Origin: JBGRQA01 sp041725895
Lineage (GTDB): Bacteria; Bacteroidota; Bacteroidia; Bacteroidales; Marinifilaceae
Direction of reading: 5' to 3'
DNA length: 40,081 nt
NCBI GenBank assembly: GCA_041725895.1
Contig: JBGRQA010000042.1
Span: forward strand, 1-40,081
Shown here in pieces: positions 24,076-32,538 of this stretch (its first letter is position 1; every line of letters starts with the position of its first letter). Made by a program: the position numbers and the translations under genes. A model generated the notes under the pieces. It made no database searches, was not told where the DNA came from, and saw nothing but the letters and a program-made list of their open reading frames with translations.

Positions 24076-25815
24076 TTAGAATCGACTAACGAATCCAAAA
24101 TGTATTTTAGCCGACTGGATCTGAAGAGGAACCCCCTTTCGCTTCCCAACAGCATAATTCAAAGAGAAAATACCAGCCCCGGTTTCAAAGTTCATCCCCA
24201 TTCCAACTCCCCAGGGATATTCTTCCTGTTTCACATCCAGAACCTCCTTACGAATTCCTCCCCCGTCCCAGAATAAATAAAACGCAGAGTTGCGATTGGG
24301 CAAATAGCGCAATTCGCCGTTCAAAAAAACATAAGCAGAGGCACGAAACAGCTCCTCATCGAATCCCCGTATGGTTTTTAATCCCCCCAAACGATACAGA
24401 TCGTTTTCAAAAAGATTGGAATTGTGCAGAAAACCACCGGCAGTCCTTAGCTTCATCCCCCATCTCCTGTATAACGGAAAATAGTAGCTTGCATCCAACT
24501 GTCCATCCACAAGTAACGAATTCAACTCCATTCCTTCATAAACACTTTCGGGCAATTGGGAAATGCGCTTTATCTTCTTGGTTCCACTTCCTATGGATGC
24601 GTTTAAATCCCACCCTTTCCGGGGATTAAGCGGGTAATCTATATTCTGATAACGGAGTTCAACACCGTATAGAACTGATTTGGAATCGGCAAAATCGGGC
24701 AATACGGTCTGACTCTGCAAAAACCGGGTCGACAGCAGGGACGAATTCTTTATATCTACGTTTAGCTTCAGGTAGTTTCCTCCTACTGACAGGAACATTA
24801 CCCCCAAATTGGCCTCTGTGTTTAAATAAGTGGTATCTTGCTTGTGCAGGCGAAAACCTACATCAACCCCCATCATGGAATTAAACAGGTATGGATATTG
24901 CAAACTGGTGGATAACCTCTGTGTTTGAGCTTCCAATTTTTGCCAGTTAAAAGAGATCTTCTCTCCCCTTCTGAACGAATTAACCAGGAACAAATTCAAT
25001 TCTCCTGTAACTTCCAATTTTCCATCTTTAGACGAATTGGAAAGCAAACCAAGGATTCCATCAAAACGATTGGCGGATTGTCTCTCTAGGTAGGTGTATA
25101 CAGTGGCTTTATTTTGAGCGAATTCCACTTCGGGGGGCTTCAATTCTCTTACAAACGACAATCTTCCTATACGTTCGGAAGCCTTTTGAAAACGACTCTC
25201 CTGGTATCGCTTCCCTGGTTGTATTCCCAGGTATTGCTGAAGGAAACTTTGCTTTAACTTCACGGGGCCTTTCACCTGAATACTATCCCATGTGAATAGG
25301 GGATTGGAAACAATTCTCCAAAGACCCGAAACACGATAATCCTCAATATCTATTTTTTGAGGTTCCAATTTCGCAAAAGGATAACCATTTTCTAAATAGC
25401 CATTTAAACTTCGATTCAGTTGCTCCTCAAATTGATTGTACCGGAAAGCCTTCTTCCTCCGAAATTGCAGATCCACCTCATTGGTGGCATTTTCCCTATT
25501 CTCAATCGTTAAGCGGGAAACGGAATATTTTTGCCCCAGATGCAGGCTAACATGGGCTGTATCCGAATCAAAAACCAAGGTATCCACTCCGGCTTCCAAA
25601 TACCCCCGCCCCTGCAATTTCCCAACCATTGCATCCAACCTCATTTTTAGCAGTAGGGTATCCCGAAATTTTTCTCCTTGTCTATTGTGCACCCAGGCAA
25701 CCCTCTCTTCCCCCCTACTGAGCTTAAGATTGAGAATCCATGATGATTTTTGAGCCATTAATTGTCCTGATAAAAACAAAAGCAAATAAATTAGGACAAA
25801 TAATATTCTGTTCAT
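24076..25815 (-). CDS. BamA/TamA-like outer-membrane barrel protein
   Basis: From ATG at 25815 the protein has 579 residues. A further in-frame start at 25854 adds 13 residues before the signal peptide and is less likely. The signal peptide (NRILFVLIYLLLFLSG) ends near LMAQ. Residues about 30-250 form POTRA-like repeats; the rest is an Omp85-type barrel with the RLGGLKTIRGFDEE motif and a C-terminal FVSRF. It is smaller than TamL and lacks the lipobox. The family inserts or secretes proteins at the outer membrane; the client is unknown. It converges with the long GAPDH gene on a shared terminator. Confidence 0.85.
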   Translation of the reverse strand: MNRILFVLIYLLLFLSGQLMAQKSSWILNLKLSRGEERVAWVHNRQGEKFRDTLLLKMRLDAMVGKLQGRGYLEAGVDTLVFDSDTAHVSLHLGQKYSVSRLTIENRENATNEVDLQFRRKKAFRYNQFEEQLNRSLNGYLENGYPFAKLEPQKIDIEDYRVSGLWRIVSNPLFTWDSIQVKGPVKLKQSFLQQYLGIQPGKRYQESRFQKASERIGRLSFVRELKPPEVEFAQNKATVYTYLERQSANRFDGILGLLSNSSKDGKLEVTGELNLFLVNSFRRGEKISFNWQKLEAQTQRLSTSLQYPYLFNSMMGVDVGFRLHKQDTTYLNTEANLGVMFLSVGGNYLKLNVDIKNSSLLSTRFLQSQTVLPDFADSKSVLYGVELRYQNIDYPLNPRKGWDLNASIGSGTKKIKRISQLPESVYEGMELNSLLVDGQLDASYYFPLYRRWGMKLRTAGGFLHNSNLFENDLYRLGGLKTIRGFDEELFRASAYVFLNGELRYLPNRNSAFYLFWDGGGIRKEVLDVKQEEYPWGVGMGMNFETGAGIFSLNYAVGKRKGVPLQIQSAKIHFGFVSRF

Positions 25816-26071
25816 AAGTAAGATGACTAAGTTAACTCTGCTGATACCGCCCACAATAGGATTTCCATTCGGAAAGAGATTTTCGTGTCTTTTCCAATTG
25901 TTAAATTACCTCAAGTGTGCCGTGATACTGCATTTTTTCAAAATAAAGCTTAAATTTACGTCTTTAAAGTGTCGAAAAATTCAAAGAGTACACATTTTTT
26001 TTTATCTTCATCAGTTGAATATATTAATTCGATAACAAATCAATGATTATCCAAAATCAGAATAATTCCAT

Positions 26072-26200
26072 ATGAAAAAAACATTCTACAAAATCGCAGC
26101 GATTCTTATTTTAGGAACCATTTTCACCTCCTGTGCCATCGACAAAAAATGTCCGGCCTACTCCAAGGTTGATCTGCCGAAAGTTGAAAAAAACGCCTAA
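26072..26200 (+). CDS. Small lipoprotein, 42 residues
   Basis: ATG at 26072 opens a 42-residue frame: a basic start (MKKTFYKI), a hydrophobic core, lipobox FTSC with Cys21 for lipidation, then a 21-residue tail containing KKCPAYSKVD. The signal peptide and lipobox are textbook. A perfect terminator follows 10 bases after the stop, so it looks like a single-gene unit. Similar tiny lipoproteins with a CPAY tail occur in other Bacteroidota, from memory, and have no known function. The second cysteine (Cys25 region, KKCPAY) could bind metal or form a disulfide; this is speculation. Confidence 0.75.
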   Translation: MKKTFYKIAAILILGTIFTSCAIDKKCPAYSKVDLPKVEKNA

Positions 26201-26210
26201 TCCCGATAGA

Positions 26211-26237
26211 AAATCTCATAATATGAGATTTTTTTTT
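26211..26237 (+). terminator. Terminator of the small lipoprotein gene
   Basis: AAATCTCAT (26211-26219) pairs with ATGAGATTT (26223-26231) around AAT and continues into a run of nine T residues. It is a clear intrinsic terminator. Confidence 0.9.
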
Positions 26238-26373
26238 GCCGTATGATGAAAAACATTGCAATCGTTTACATTTCCCCATATCTTTCTAATTAACAGAATT
26301 TTGAAAAATCGCATTTTCGGCTTTTCAGATATTTTTTTTTTAATTTTTCTATACGGGATTGTTTTTATTTCCA

Positions 26374-26381
26374 TATTTTTG
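26374..26381 (+). promoter_or_regulatory. -7 element of gapA
   Basis: TATTTTTG matches TAnnTTTG 42 bases before the gapA ATG. The -33 TTG is missing at normal spacing; TTG at 26359 is only 12 bases away. Confidence 0.5.
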
Positions 26382-26423
26382 ACCTGAAAGACAAAGGGTT
26401 TATTAAATTTAAATACAAATACA

Positions 26424-27431
26424 ATGTCAAAGATTAAAATCGGTATCAACGGATTTGGCCGTATCGGACGTTTTGTTTTCCGTCAGGCTATTGCAAAAGG
26501 AAACATCGAAGTAGTTGCGATCAACGATTTGATTGATGTGGATTACATGGCTTACATGTTGAAGTACGATTCTACCCACGGTCGTTTCAACGGTGAGGTT
26601 GAAGTAAAAGACGGTAAACTGATCGTAAACGGTAACGAAGTTCGTGTTACTGCTGAGAGAAATCCAGCTGACATTAACTGGGGTGCTGTTGGAGCAGAGT
26701 ATGTTGTAGAATCAACTGGTCTTTTCCTTACCAAAGAAACTGCACAAGGTCACATCGATGCAGGTGCTAAGAAAGTTGTAATGTCTGCTCCTTCTAAGGA
26801 CGACACTCCTATGTTCGTAATGGGTGTTAACAACACTGAGTACTCTAACGACATGAACTTTGTTTCTAACGCTTCTTGTACTACTAACTGTTTAGCTCCT
26901 GTTGCTAAAGTATTGAACGACAAATTCGGTATCATCGAAGGTTTGATGACTACTGTACACGCTACTACTGCAACTCAGAAAACTGTTGACGGTCCTTCTA
27001 TGAAAGACTGGAGAGGTGGACGTGGTGCTGGTCAGAACATTATCCCTTCTTCTACTGGTGCTGCTAAAGCTGTAGGTAAAGTAATTCCTGCTTTGAACGG
27101 TAAATTGACTGGTATGTCTTTCCGTGTTCCTACTCCTGATGTATCTGTAGTTGACTTGACTGTTCGTTTGGAAAAAGGTACTACCTACGAAGAGATCTGT
27201 GCTGCAATGAAGGAAGCTTCTGAAAACGAATTGAAAGGTATTTTGGGTTACACTGAAGATGCTGTTGTATCTAACGACTTCACCGGTGACGCAAGAACTT
27301 CTATCTTCGATGCAGGTGCTGGTATCCAACTTTCTCCTAACTTCGTTAAAGTTGTTTCATGGTACGATAACGAAATGGGATACTCAACTAAAGTATGTGA
27401 GTTGATCGAGTACATGGATTCTGTAAAGTAA
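26424..27431 (+). CDS. gapA: Glyceraldehyde-3-phosphate dehydrogenase, type I (glycolytic)
   Basis: This 335-residue enzyme oxidises glyceraldehyde 3-phosphate to 1,3-bisphosphoglycerate with NAD. Visible features: NGFGRIGR (9-16), Asp35 in INDL which favours NAD, catalytic Cys152 in SNASCTTN, His179 in TTVHATT, and the C-terminal WYDNEMGYS. Codons are strongly biased to T-ending forms (GCT, GGT, ACT, TCT), as in acnB nearby and unlike the surrounding genes, which points to high expression. It has its own -7 box and terminator, so is probably monocistronic. A paralogue with a different cofactor site is encoded 2.4 kb upstream. Confidence 0.98.
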   Translation: MSKIKIGINGFGRIGRFVFRQAIAKGNIEVVAINDLIDVDYMAYMLKYDSTHGRFNGEVEVKDGKLIVNGNEVRVTAERNPADINWGAVGAEYVVESTGLFLTKETAQGHIDAGAKKVVMSAPSKDDTPMFVMGVNNTEYSNDMNFVSNASCTTNCLAPVAKVLNDKFGIIEGLMTTVHATTATQKTVDGPSMKDWRGGRGAGQNIIPSSTGAAKAVGKVIPALNGKLTGMSFRVPTPDVSVVDLTVRLEKGTTYEEICAAMKEASENELKGILGYTEDAVVSNDFTGDARTSIFDAGAGIQLSPNFVKVVSWYDNEMGYSTKVCELIEYMDSVK

Positions 27432-27450
27432 TTTTATAGATACTATATAC

Positions 27451-27482
27451 AAAGGCTTCCTTTTGGGAAGCCTTTTTTTTTG
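27451..27482 (+). terminator. Terminator of gapA
   Basis: AAAGGCTTCC (27451-27460) pairs with GGAAGCCTTT around TTTTG and is followed by a run of T. It lies 20 bases after the stop codon. Confidence 0.92.
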
Positions 27483-27631
27483 CTCCTTTCCTTCTAAAAT
27501 AGCCGATTCTGAGCTCGTTTCCCTCCAAAGCAATTCCCATTCCTCCCGCTTCAAATTATTTGAACAAATTCTATTTAACTACCCCCTGAAAAAAACAATC
27601 ATTTTCCTGAACCACGTAAGAAAAAAATCTA

Positions 27632-27639
27632 TATGTTTG
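27632..27639 (+). promoter_or_regulatory. -7 element upstream of acnB
   Basis: TATGTTTG matches TAnnTTTG and would give a leader of about 95 bases. No -33 TTG is seen. The leader holds the hairpin at 27685-27702. The rest of the 256-base gap after the gapA terminator shows nothing else. Confidence 0.4.
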
Positions 27640-27684
27640 CTCTCTCTAATAGAGAATAATTTCTTTAATAAAATCATTGTAATC

Positions 27685-27702
27685 GTTGCACCAAAATGCA
27701 AC
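27685..27702 (+). repeat. Small inverted repeat in the acnB leader
   Basis: GTTGCA (27685-27690) and TGCAAC (27697-27702) form a 6-bp dyad with loop CCAAAA, 36 bases before the acnB ATG. It could be an RNA hairpin or an operator; chance is possible. Confidence 0.4.
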
Positions 27703-27738
27703 ACAACCAACTAAATATTAACTAATTTACCAGAAAAA

Positions 27739-30291
27739 ATGATTGAGGCTTACCTGAAACACGAAGAAGCTCGCAATGCAAAAGGTATTCCAGCTTTACC
27801 TTTAAACGCCGAGCAAACAGAAGAGCTTTGCAAATTGTTACAAAATCCGGTTGAAGGAAAAGAGGATTTCCTGCTACACTTATTCAAGGAAAGAATCGCA
27901 CCAGGTGTGGACGATTCTACCAAAGTAAAAGCAGAATTCCTGGGACAACTTCTGAAGAATGAAGTATCCTCTCCTTTAATTGACAAAAAAGAGGCTATTA
28001 AAATCTTGGGTACCATGATGGGTGGTTACAACGTAAAGGTTTTGGTAGAAGCTTTGAAGGATGAAGAACTGGCCAATGATGCCGCTGAAGCTCTTTCAGG
28101 TATTATTTTGGTATACGATGCGTTCGAAACTGTTTTGGAGCTGTCTAAAGAAAATGCAGCTGCTAAAAAGGTTGTTGAATCATGGGCTAATGCTGAATGG
28201 TTCACCAAACGCGCTGAACTTCCTGAGGAGATCAAAGTAAAAGTTTTCAAAGTAGAAGGTGAAATCAACACAGACGATTTCTCTCCTGCATCTGAGGCAT
28301 TTACTCGTCCTGACATTCCATTGCACGCACTTGCTATGGGTCGCGGTCGCTTCGACGGAGGTAACGAAACTATCGCTGAGTGGAGAAAAGAAGGTCACAA
28401 AGTTGCTTTTGTAGGTGACGTTGTAGGTACCGGTTCTTCTCGTAAATCAGCTGCTAACTCCTTGCTATGGCACATCGGGGAAGATATCCCAGCTGTTCCA
28501 AACAAGCGTACTGCAGGTGTTGTAATTGGTGGTGCTATCGCTCCAATTTTCTTCAACACTACCCAGGATTCAGGAGGACTTCCAATCATGTGTAATGTGG
28601 AAGACTTGAACATGGGTGACGAAATCGTAATCAACAACGCCAAAGGTGAAATTACCCGTAACGGTGAGGTTGTTTCTACTTTCGAAATCAAGCCTAATAC
28701 TGTACCTGATGAGTACCGTGCCGGTGGACGTATTCCATTGATCATTGGTAAAGCTCTTACCGATAAAGCTCGTACTGCTCTGGGTATGGAACCAGCTACT
28801 ATCTTTACAGAAGCCAACAACCCAACTCCAAAAGCCAACCAGGGATATACCATGGCTCAGAAGATCGTGGGTAAGGCTTGTGGCGTAGAAGGTGTACTAC
28901 CAGGAACCGCTTGTGCTCCTAAGATGACTACTGTAGGATCTCAGGATACTACCGGACCAATGACTCGTGATGAGATCAAAGAGCTTGCTTGCTTGAAATT
29001 CGAATCTCCAATGTTCATGCAGTCTTTCTGTCACACTGCTGCTTATCCTAAGGTAGCTGACGTGAAGATGCACAAGAGCTTGCCTAAATTCATCTCTGAG
29101 CGTAAAGGGGTACCTTTGAAGCAAGGTGATGGTGTAATCCACTCCTGGTTGAACCGTATGTTGTTGCCAGATACCGTAGGTACCGGTGGTGACTCTCACA
29201 CTCGTTTCCCAATGGGTATTTCTTTCCCAGCAGGTTCCGGTTTGGTTGCTTTCGCAGGTGCGCTAGGTTTCATGCCTCTTGATATGCCTGAGTCTGTACT
29301 GGTTAAATTCAAAGGAAAATTGAACCCAGGTATCACTTTGCGTGATGTTGTGAATGCAATTCCTTACTTTGCAATCCAACAAGGTCTGTTGACCGTACCT
29401 AAGAAAAATAAAGTAAACATCTTCAACGGTAAGATTATCGAGATGGAAGGTCTTGAGGACATCACCGTTGAGCAGGCTTTCGAGTTGACTGATGCTACTG
29501 CTGAGCGTTCAGCTGCTGCAGGTTGTATCAAGCTTTCTAAAGAGCGTGTAATCGAGTTTGTGAAGTCAAATGTTGCTCTATTGGAGTCTATGATCAAAAT
29601 GGGTTATGATGATGCAGCAACTATCCAAAACCGTATCGATGCATGCAACGAATGGTTGGCTAATCCTGAGTTGGTTGAAAGAGACGAGAATGCAGAATAT
29701 GCTGCAACTGTTGAAATCGACCTGTCAGATATTACTGAGCCTATCCTTTGTTGTCCTAACGATCCTGATGATGTAAAACTTCTTTCTGAAGTGGCTAACA
29801 CTGAAATTCAGGACGTATTCATCGGATCTTGTATGACCAACATCGGACACTTCCGCGCAGCAGAGAAAGTATGGGCAGGAAGCACTCCAAGTGATAAAGT
29901 ACGTACTTACATCGCTCCTCCAACCCGTATGGATCAGGCTGTATTGAAAGACGAAGCGACTTTCGCTACTTTCAGCCAGCTGGGTGTACGTGTTGAAACT
30001 CCAGGTTGTTCACTTTGTATGGGTAACCAGTTGAGAGTACCAGACAATTCAACTGTATTCTCTACTTCAACCCGTAACTTCAACAACCGTATGGGTACCG
30101 GAGCTCAGGTTTACCTGGGATCTGCAGAACTGGGTGCAATTGTATCCGTAATGGGTAAATTGCCTACACCTGCTGAGTACCAAGCTATGTACAACGAGAA
30201 GATCGCTCCTAACCAGGAAGAAATCTACAAGTACATGCAATTCGACGAAATGGACATGCTTGACAGCCTGTACCAGCGTCGTGACCTGTAA
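27739..30291 (+). CDS. acnB: Bifunctional aconitate hydratase 2 / 2-methylisocitrate dehydratase
   Basis: This 850-residue protein matches AcnB, which isomerises citrate to isocitrate in the TCA cycle. The order is AcnB-specific: a helical HEAT-like N-terminal domain (1-160), the swivel domain (about 165-385, TDDFSPASEAF) and then the iron-sulfur core. Cluster ligands are Cys698 (IGSCMTN), Cys757 and Cys760 (GCSLCMGN). MGTGAQVYLGSAE and GDSHTRFPMG are further signatures. Codons are T-biased as in gapA, indicating high expression. It has its own terminator. In E. coli apo-AcnB binds mRNA when iron is low; whether this one does is unknown. Confidence 0.97.
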   Translation: MIEAYLKHEEARNAKGIPALPLNAEQTEELCKLLQNPVEGKEDFLLHLFKERIAPGVDDSTKVKAEFLGQLLKNEVSSPLIDKKEAIKILGTMMGGYNVKVLVEALKDEELANDAAEALSGIILVYDAFETVLELSKENAAAKKVVESWANAEWFTKRAELPEEIKVKVFKVEGEINTDDFSPASEAFTRPDIPLHALAMGRGRFDGGNETIAEWRKEGHKVAFVGDVVGTGSSRKSAANSLLWHIGEDIPAVPNKRTAGVVIGGAIAPIFFNTTQDSGGLPIMCNVEDLNMGDEIVINNAKGEITRNGEVVSTFEIKPNTVPDEYRAGGRIPLIIGKALTDKARTALGMEPATIFTEANNPTPKANQGYTMAQKIVGKACGVEGVLPGTACAPKMTTVGSQDTTGPMTRDEIKELACLKFESPMFMQSFCHTAAYPKVADVKMHKSLPKFISERKGVPLKQGDGVIHSWLNRMLLPDTVGTGGDSHTRFPMGISFPAGSGLVAFAGALGFMPLDMPESVLVKFKGKLNPGITLRDVVNAIPYFAIQQGLLTVPKKNKVNIFNGKIIEMEGLEDITVEQAFELTDATAERSAAAGCIKLSKERVIEFVKSNVALLESMIKMGYDDAATIQNRIDACNEWLANPELVERDENAEYAATVEIDLSDITEPILCCPNDPDDVKLLSEVANTEIQDVFIGSCMTNIGHFRAAEKVWAGSTPSDKVRTYIAPPTRMDQAVLKDEATFATFSQLGVRVETPGCSLCMGNQLRVPDNSTVFSTSTRNFNNRMGTGAQVYLGSAELGAIVSVMGKLPTPAEYQAMYNEKIAPNQEEIYKYMQFDEMDMLDSLYQRRDL

Positions 30292-30318
30292 GCGCATAAC
30301 GCAATTACATGATAAATC

Positions 30319-30350
30319 AAAAAGCCGGAGCATTTGCTTCGGCTTTTTTT
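30319..30350 (+). terminator. Terminator of acnB
   Basis: AAAAAGCCGGAGC (30319-30331) pairs with GCTTCGGCTTTTT (30336-30348) around ATTT with one G-T pair, followed by T residues. It lies 27 bases after the stop. Confidence 0.9.
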
Positions 30351-30601
30351 ATGGGAAAAGAACACGAATTAAATGGCACACAAACAGTACTGATGAAACT
30401 GATTCTCGCTGATCAATGGATCGATTAGAATAGCCTGAAGCTTGAAAGTTGAAACTTAGTGTCTGAGGCTTTCCATTTCGATATCAATTGCTAATTTTAT
30501 AGAAAAGTTTAACAACAAAGTCGCACGAAACAGGCACAAAGGTTCACAAAACAGAACCTGACATTACTTGTTACCTGCTACTTGTTACCTGACACTATAA
30601 A
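30351..30601. other. Gene-free stretch before DUF2752, with a 12-bp direct repeat
   Basis: No coding sequence is seen between the acnB terminator and the DUF2752 gene. At its end, ACTTGTTACCTG occurs at 30566-30577 and again at 30580-30591, a 14-bp period. The repeat ends 10 bases before the ATG. No TAnnTTTG box is present. Confidence 0.6.
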
Positions 30602-30901
30602 ATGCTTGAGAAACTGATCCATTGGCTCGAACAGCACATGAGCACATGTCCCTATAACAAGATTTTGGGGATAGAATGCCCGGGATGTGGCATGCAAAGA
30701 GCCTTTATTGCCCTCTTAAGAGGAGAACTACTCGCTAGTCTGCAACTTTTTCCGGCTTTACTTCCAATGCTGGCTTTGATAGTCCTGGTAGTTTTCCACC
30801 TAAAATTCAAATTCGAATGGGGTGCAAAAATCATTAAGTGGTTGTTTTTTATTTGTGTAGGGATCATAATTTTTTCATACATTTATAAGATAAGTAGCTA
30901 A
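30602..30901 (+). CDS. DUF2752 family membrane protein
   Basis: This 99-residue protein has the DUF2752 signature ECPGCGMQRAF (about 24-34), where a CPxCG pair meets the conserved RA, followed by two membrane helices (about 45-66 and 78-96). The family is common in Bacteroidota and has no known function; the two cysteines might bind a metal or form a redox pair. It is followed 13 bases later by a DUF4190-like protein, a pairing I recall as frequent in the phylum, so the two probably work in the same membrane process. Confidence 0.85.
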   Translation: MLEKLIHWLEQHMSTCPYNKILGIECPGCGMQRAFIALLRGELLASLQLFPALLPMLALIVLVVFHLKFKFEWGAKIIKWLFFICVGIIIFSYIYKISS

Positions 30902-30914
30902 AAACAGATCCCTT

Positions 30915-31256
30915 ATGAACAACGAAAACGCATCCCCCACTCCCCACCTGCAGATCTTGCCCAATTCCTCTACGGTATTGGTGTTAGGAATTCTATCCAT
31001 CTTTTTCTTCTGCATCTCCTTTGGCTTTATCAGTTTAGTAATGGGGATCATAGCACTGGTTCTGGCCCAACAATCCAAAAAACTATACCTTGAAACACCC
31101 CGGCTCTACACCGAAGCATCCTATAAAAACCTAAATACGGGAAAAACCTGTGCCATTGTAGGCATTGTGCTTTCATCCCTGATTGTTTGCATTATCATAT
31201 TGGCTCTTCTATTCGGCCTTGGAATTGCAATCAGCGCCATTCCCTTCTGTATTTAG
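30915..31256 (+). CDS. DUF4190-like / CCC-motif-type small membrane protein
   Basis: This 113-residue protein has a hydrophilic start (NNENASPTPHLQ), a helix (about 17-44, LGILSIFFFCISFGFISLVM), a short loop with YKNLNTGK and a second helix (about 78-108) holding AIVGIVLSSLIV. The layout matches the DUF4190-like group that NCBI names CCC motif membrane protein; here only one Cys of the triplet position remains (FFCIS). Function is unknown. It lies 13 bases after DUF2752 and is probably cotranscribed. Confidence 0.75.
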   Translation: MNNENASPTPHLQILPNSSTVLVLGILSIFFFCISFGFISLVMGIIALVLAQQSKKLYLETPRLYTEASYKNLNTGKTCAIVGIVLSSLIVCIIILALLFGLGIAISAIPFCI

Positions 31257-31298
31257 TCCAATTGTGCGGATCGGAACAAAATATTAGTCTGAATTTTT

Positions 31299-31306
31299 TA
31301 TCTTTG
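31299..31306 (+). promoter_or_regulatory. -7 element upstream of the acyl-CoA reductase gene
   Basis: TATCTTTG matches TAnnTTTG and would give a leader of about 125 bases. A small hairpin TCCGG-AAACG-CCGGA (31356-31370) lies within that leader. The -33 element is not clear. Confidence 0.4.
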
Positions 31307-31434
31307 ACCAGGATAATACCTGTAATAATTGCTTTTGCCCCTTACATTATCTTCATCCGGAAACGCCGGAGGTAATCAGGGGCTATTTTATTTTACAGGC
31401 ATTCGGCAAGGAGAAAACACTCAATATTAATTCA

Positions 31435-32517
31435 ATGAATATCACTCAACGCATTGAGGCCTTTGTAAGTTTGGGCATGTTTCTGGAACAGTTCAGTCAA
31501 ACTGACTCCATACAAAAACAACATCCTCTGAACAAGAAATTCTACGATGAGTTTCAGCACACCATCGACAAGGTAAGCAGGGAAAATCTGTGGTTTACAC
31601 CGGAACATGTCTGCTCTTCGATACTGGGAATAACGAAATTCCTACAACCGGATACCCTTAAGGAATGGATCGGTAAGTACCCTGTTTCAGAGGAAAGCAC
31701 AGGCCATCGCATTGCCGTGATTATGGCCGGAAACATCCCCATGGTAGGCTTTCATGATATGCTTTGTGTACTAATGACAGGCCATAGCTTTGTGGGGAAA
31801 TTATCCTCCAAAGACAACCAATTGCTGGATATGGTTACTAAAATCCTGCAAGAACTGAACCCTGAATTCAAAGAATTAATCTCCTTTAGAGAATCCCGAT
31901 TATCGGGGGAAAAAGATTTTGAAGCCATTATTGCTACCGGCAGTAACAATTCGGCCAGGTATTTCGAAGCCTACTTCGGGAAATACCCTCACATCATCCG
32001 TCGAAATCGAAATTCCATTGCTGTTATAAGCGGAAACGAAACAAAAGAGGAACTCGAAGCACTGGGACGGGATATCTTCCTCTATTTTGGATTGGGTTGC
32101 CGAAATGTTTCCAAACTATTGCTTCCGGAAAACTACGATTTCAATCAATTGTTCCCCTCCTGGGAAAAATATGCAGGAATAATTGATCACAACAAATACG
32201 CCAACAATTACGATTACAACAAATCTCTTTTCCTGATGAATCAGGAGAAGCATTTCGACAACGGCTTTGTCCTGCTGAAAGAAAATAAGGCTCTGACCTC
32301 ACCAATTGGAGTTGTATTCTACGAATATTATTCCGATATTAATAATAGCATTAAAAAATTAGAAGAGGAGAAGGAGCAGATCCAATGCATTGTTGGGAAT
32401 CCTCAAATCATTCCGATGGCTATACCATACGGCAAAGCTCAGGAACCGGAACTTTGGGATTATGCCGACAAGGTAGACACAATGGAGTTCTTAACCTCCT
32501 TTTCCAAACAATTATAA
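31435..32517 (+). CDS. LuxC-like acyl-CoA reductase
   Basis: This 360-residue protein resembles the Bacteroidota acyl-CoA reductases related to LuxC, which reduce activated fatty acids to aldehydes with NADPH through a cysteine thioester. The nucleophile is probably Cys222 in FGLGCRNVSKL. HRIAVIMAGNIPMVGFHD (91-108) is the conserved nucleotide-binding entry segment. No signal or membrane segment is seen. In many relatives the neighbour is a ferredoxin gene; here it is a pRiA4b ORF-3-like gene 21 bases downstream, probably in the same transcript. The natural substrate is not known. Confidence 0.87.
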   Translation: MNITQRIEAFVSLGMFLEQFSQTDSIQKQHPLNKKFYDEFQHTIDKVSRENLWFTPEHVCSSILGITKFLQPDTLKEWIGKYPVSEESTGHRIAVIMAGNIPMVGFHDMLCVLMTGHSFVGKLSSKDNQLLDMVTKILQELNPEFKELISFRESRLSGEKDFEAIIATGSNNSARYFEAYFGKYPHIIRRNRNSIAVISGNETKEELEALGRDIFLYFGLGCRNVSKLLLPENYDFNQLFPSWEKYAGIIDHNKYANNYDYNKSLFLMNQEKHFDNGFVLLKENKALTSPIGVVFYEYYSDINNSIKKLEEEKEQIQCIVGNPQIIPMAIPYGKAQEPELWDYADKVDTMEFLTSFSKQL

Positions 32518-32538
32518 AAACCTATTCACTCAAAAAAA

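Noticed and set aside
31187..31375. 62-codon frame overlapping the DUF4190-like gene
   Set aside because: It starts inside the previous gene in another frame and spans a promoter box; no signal or family feature supports it.
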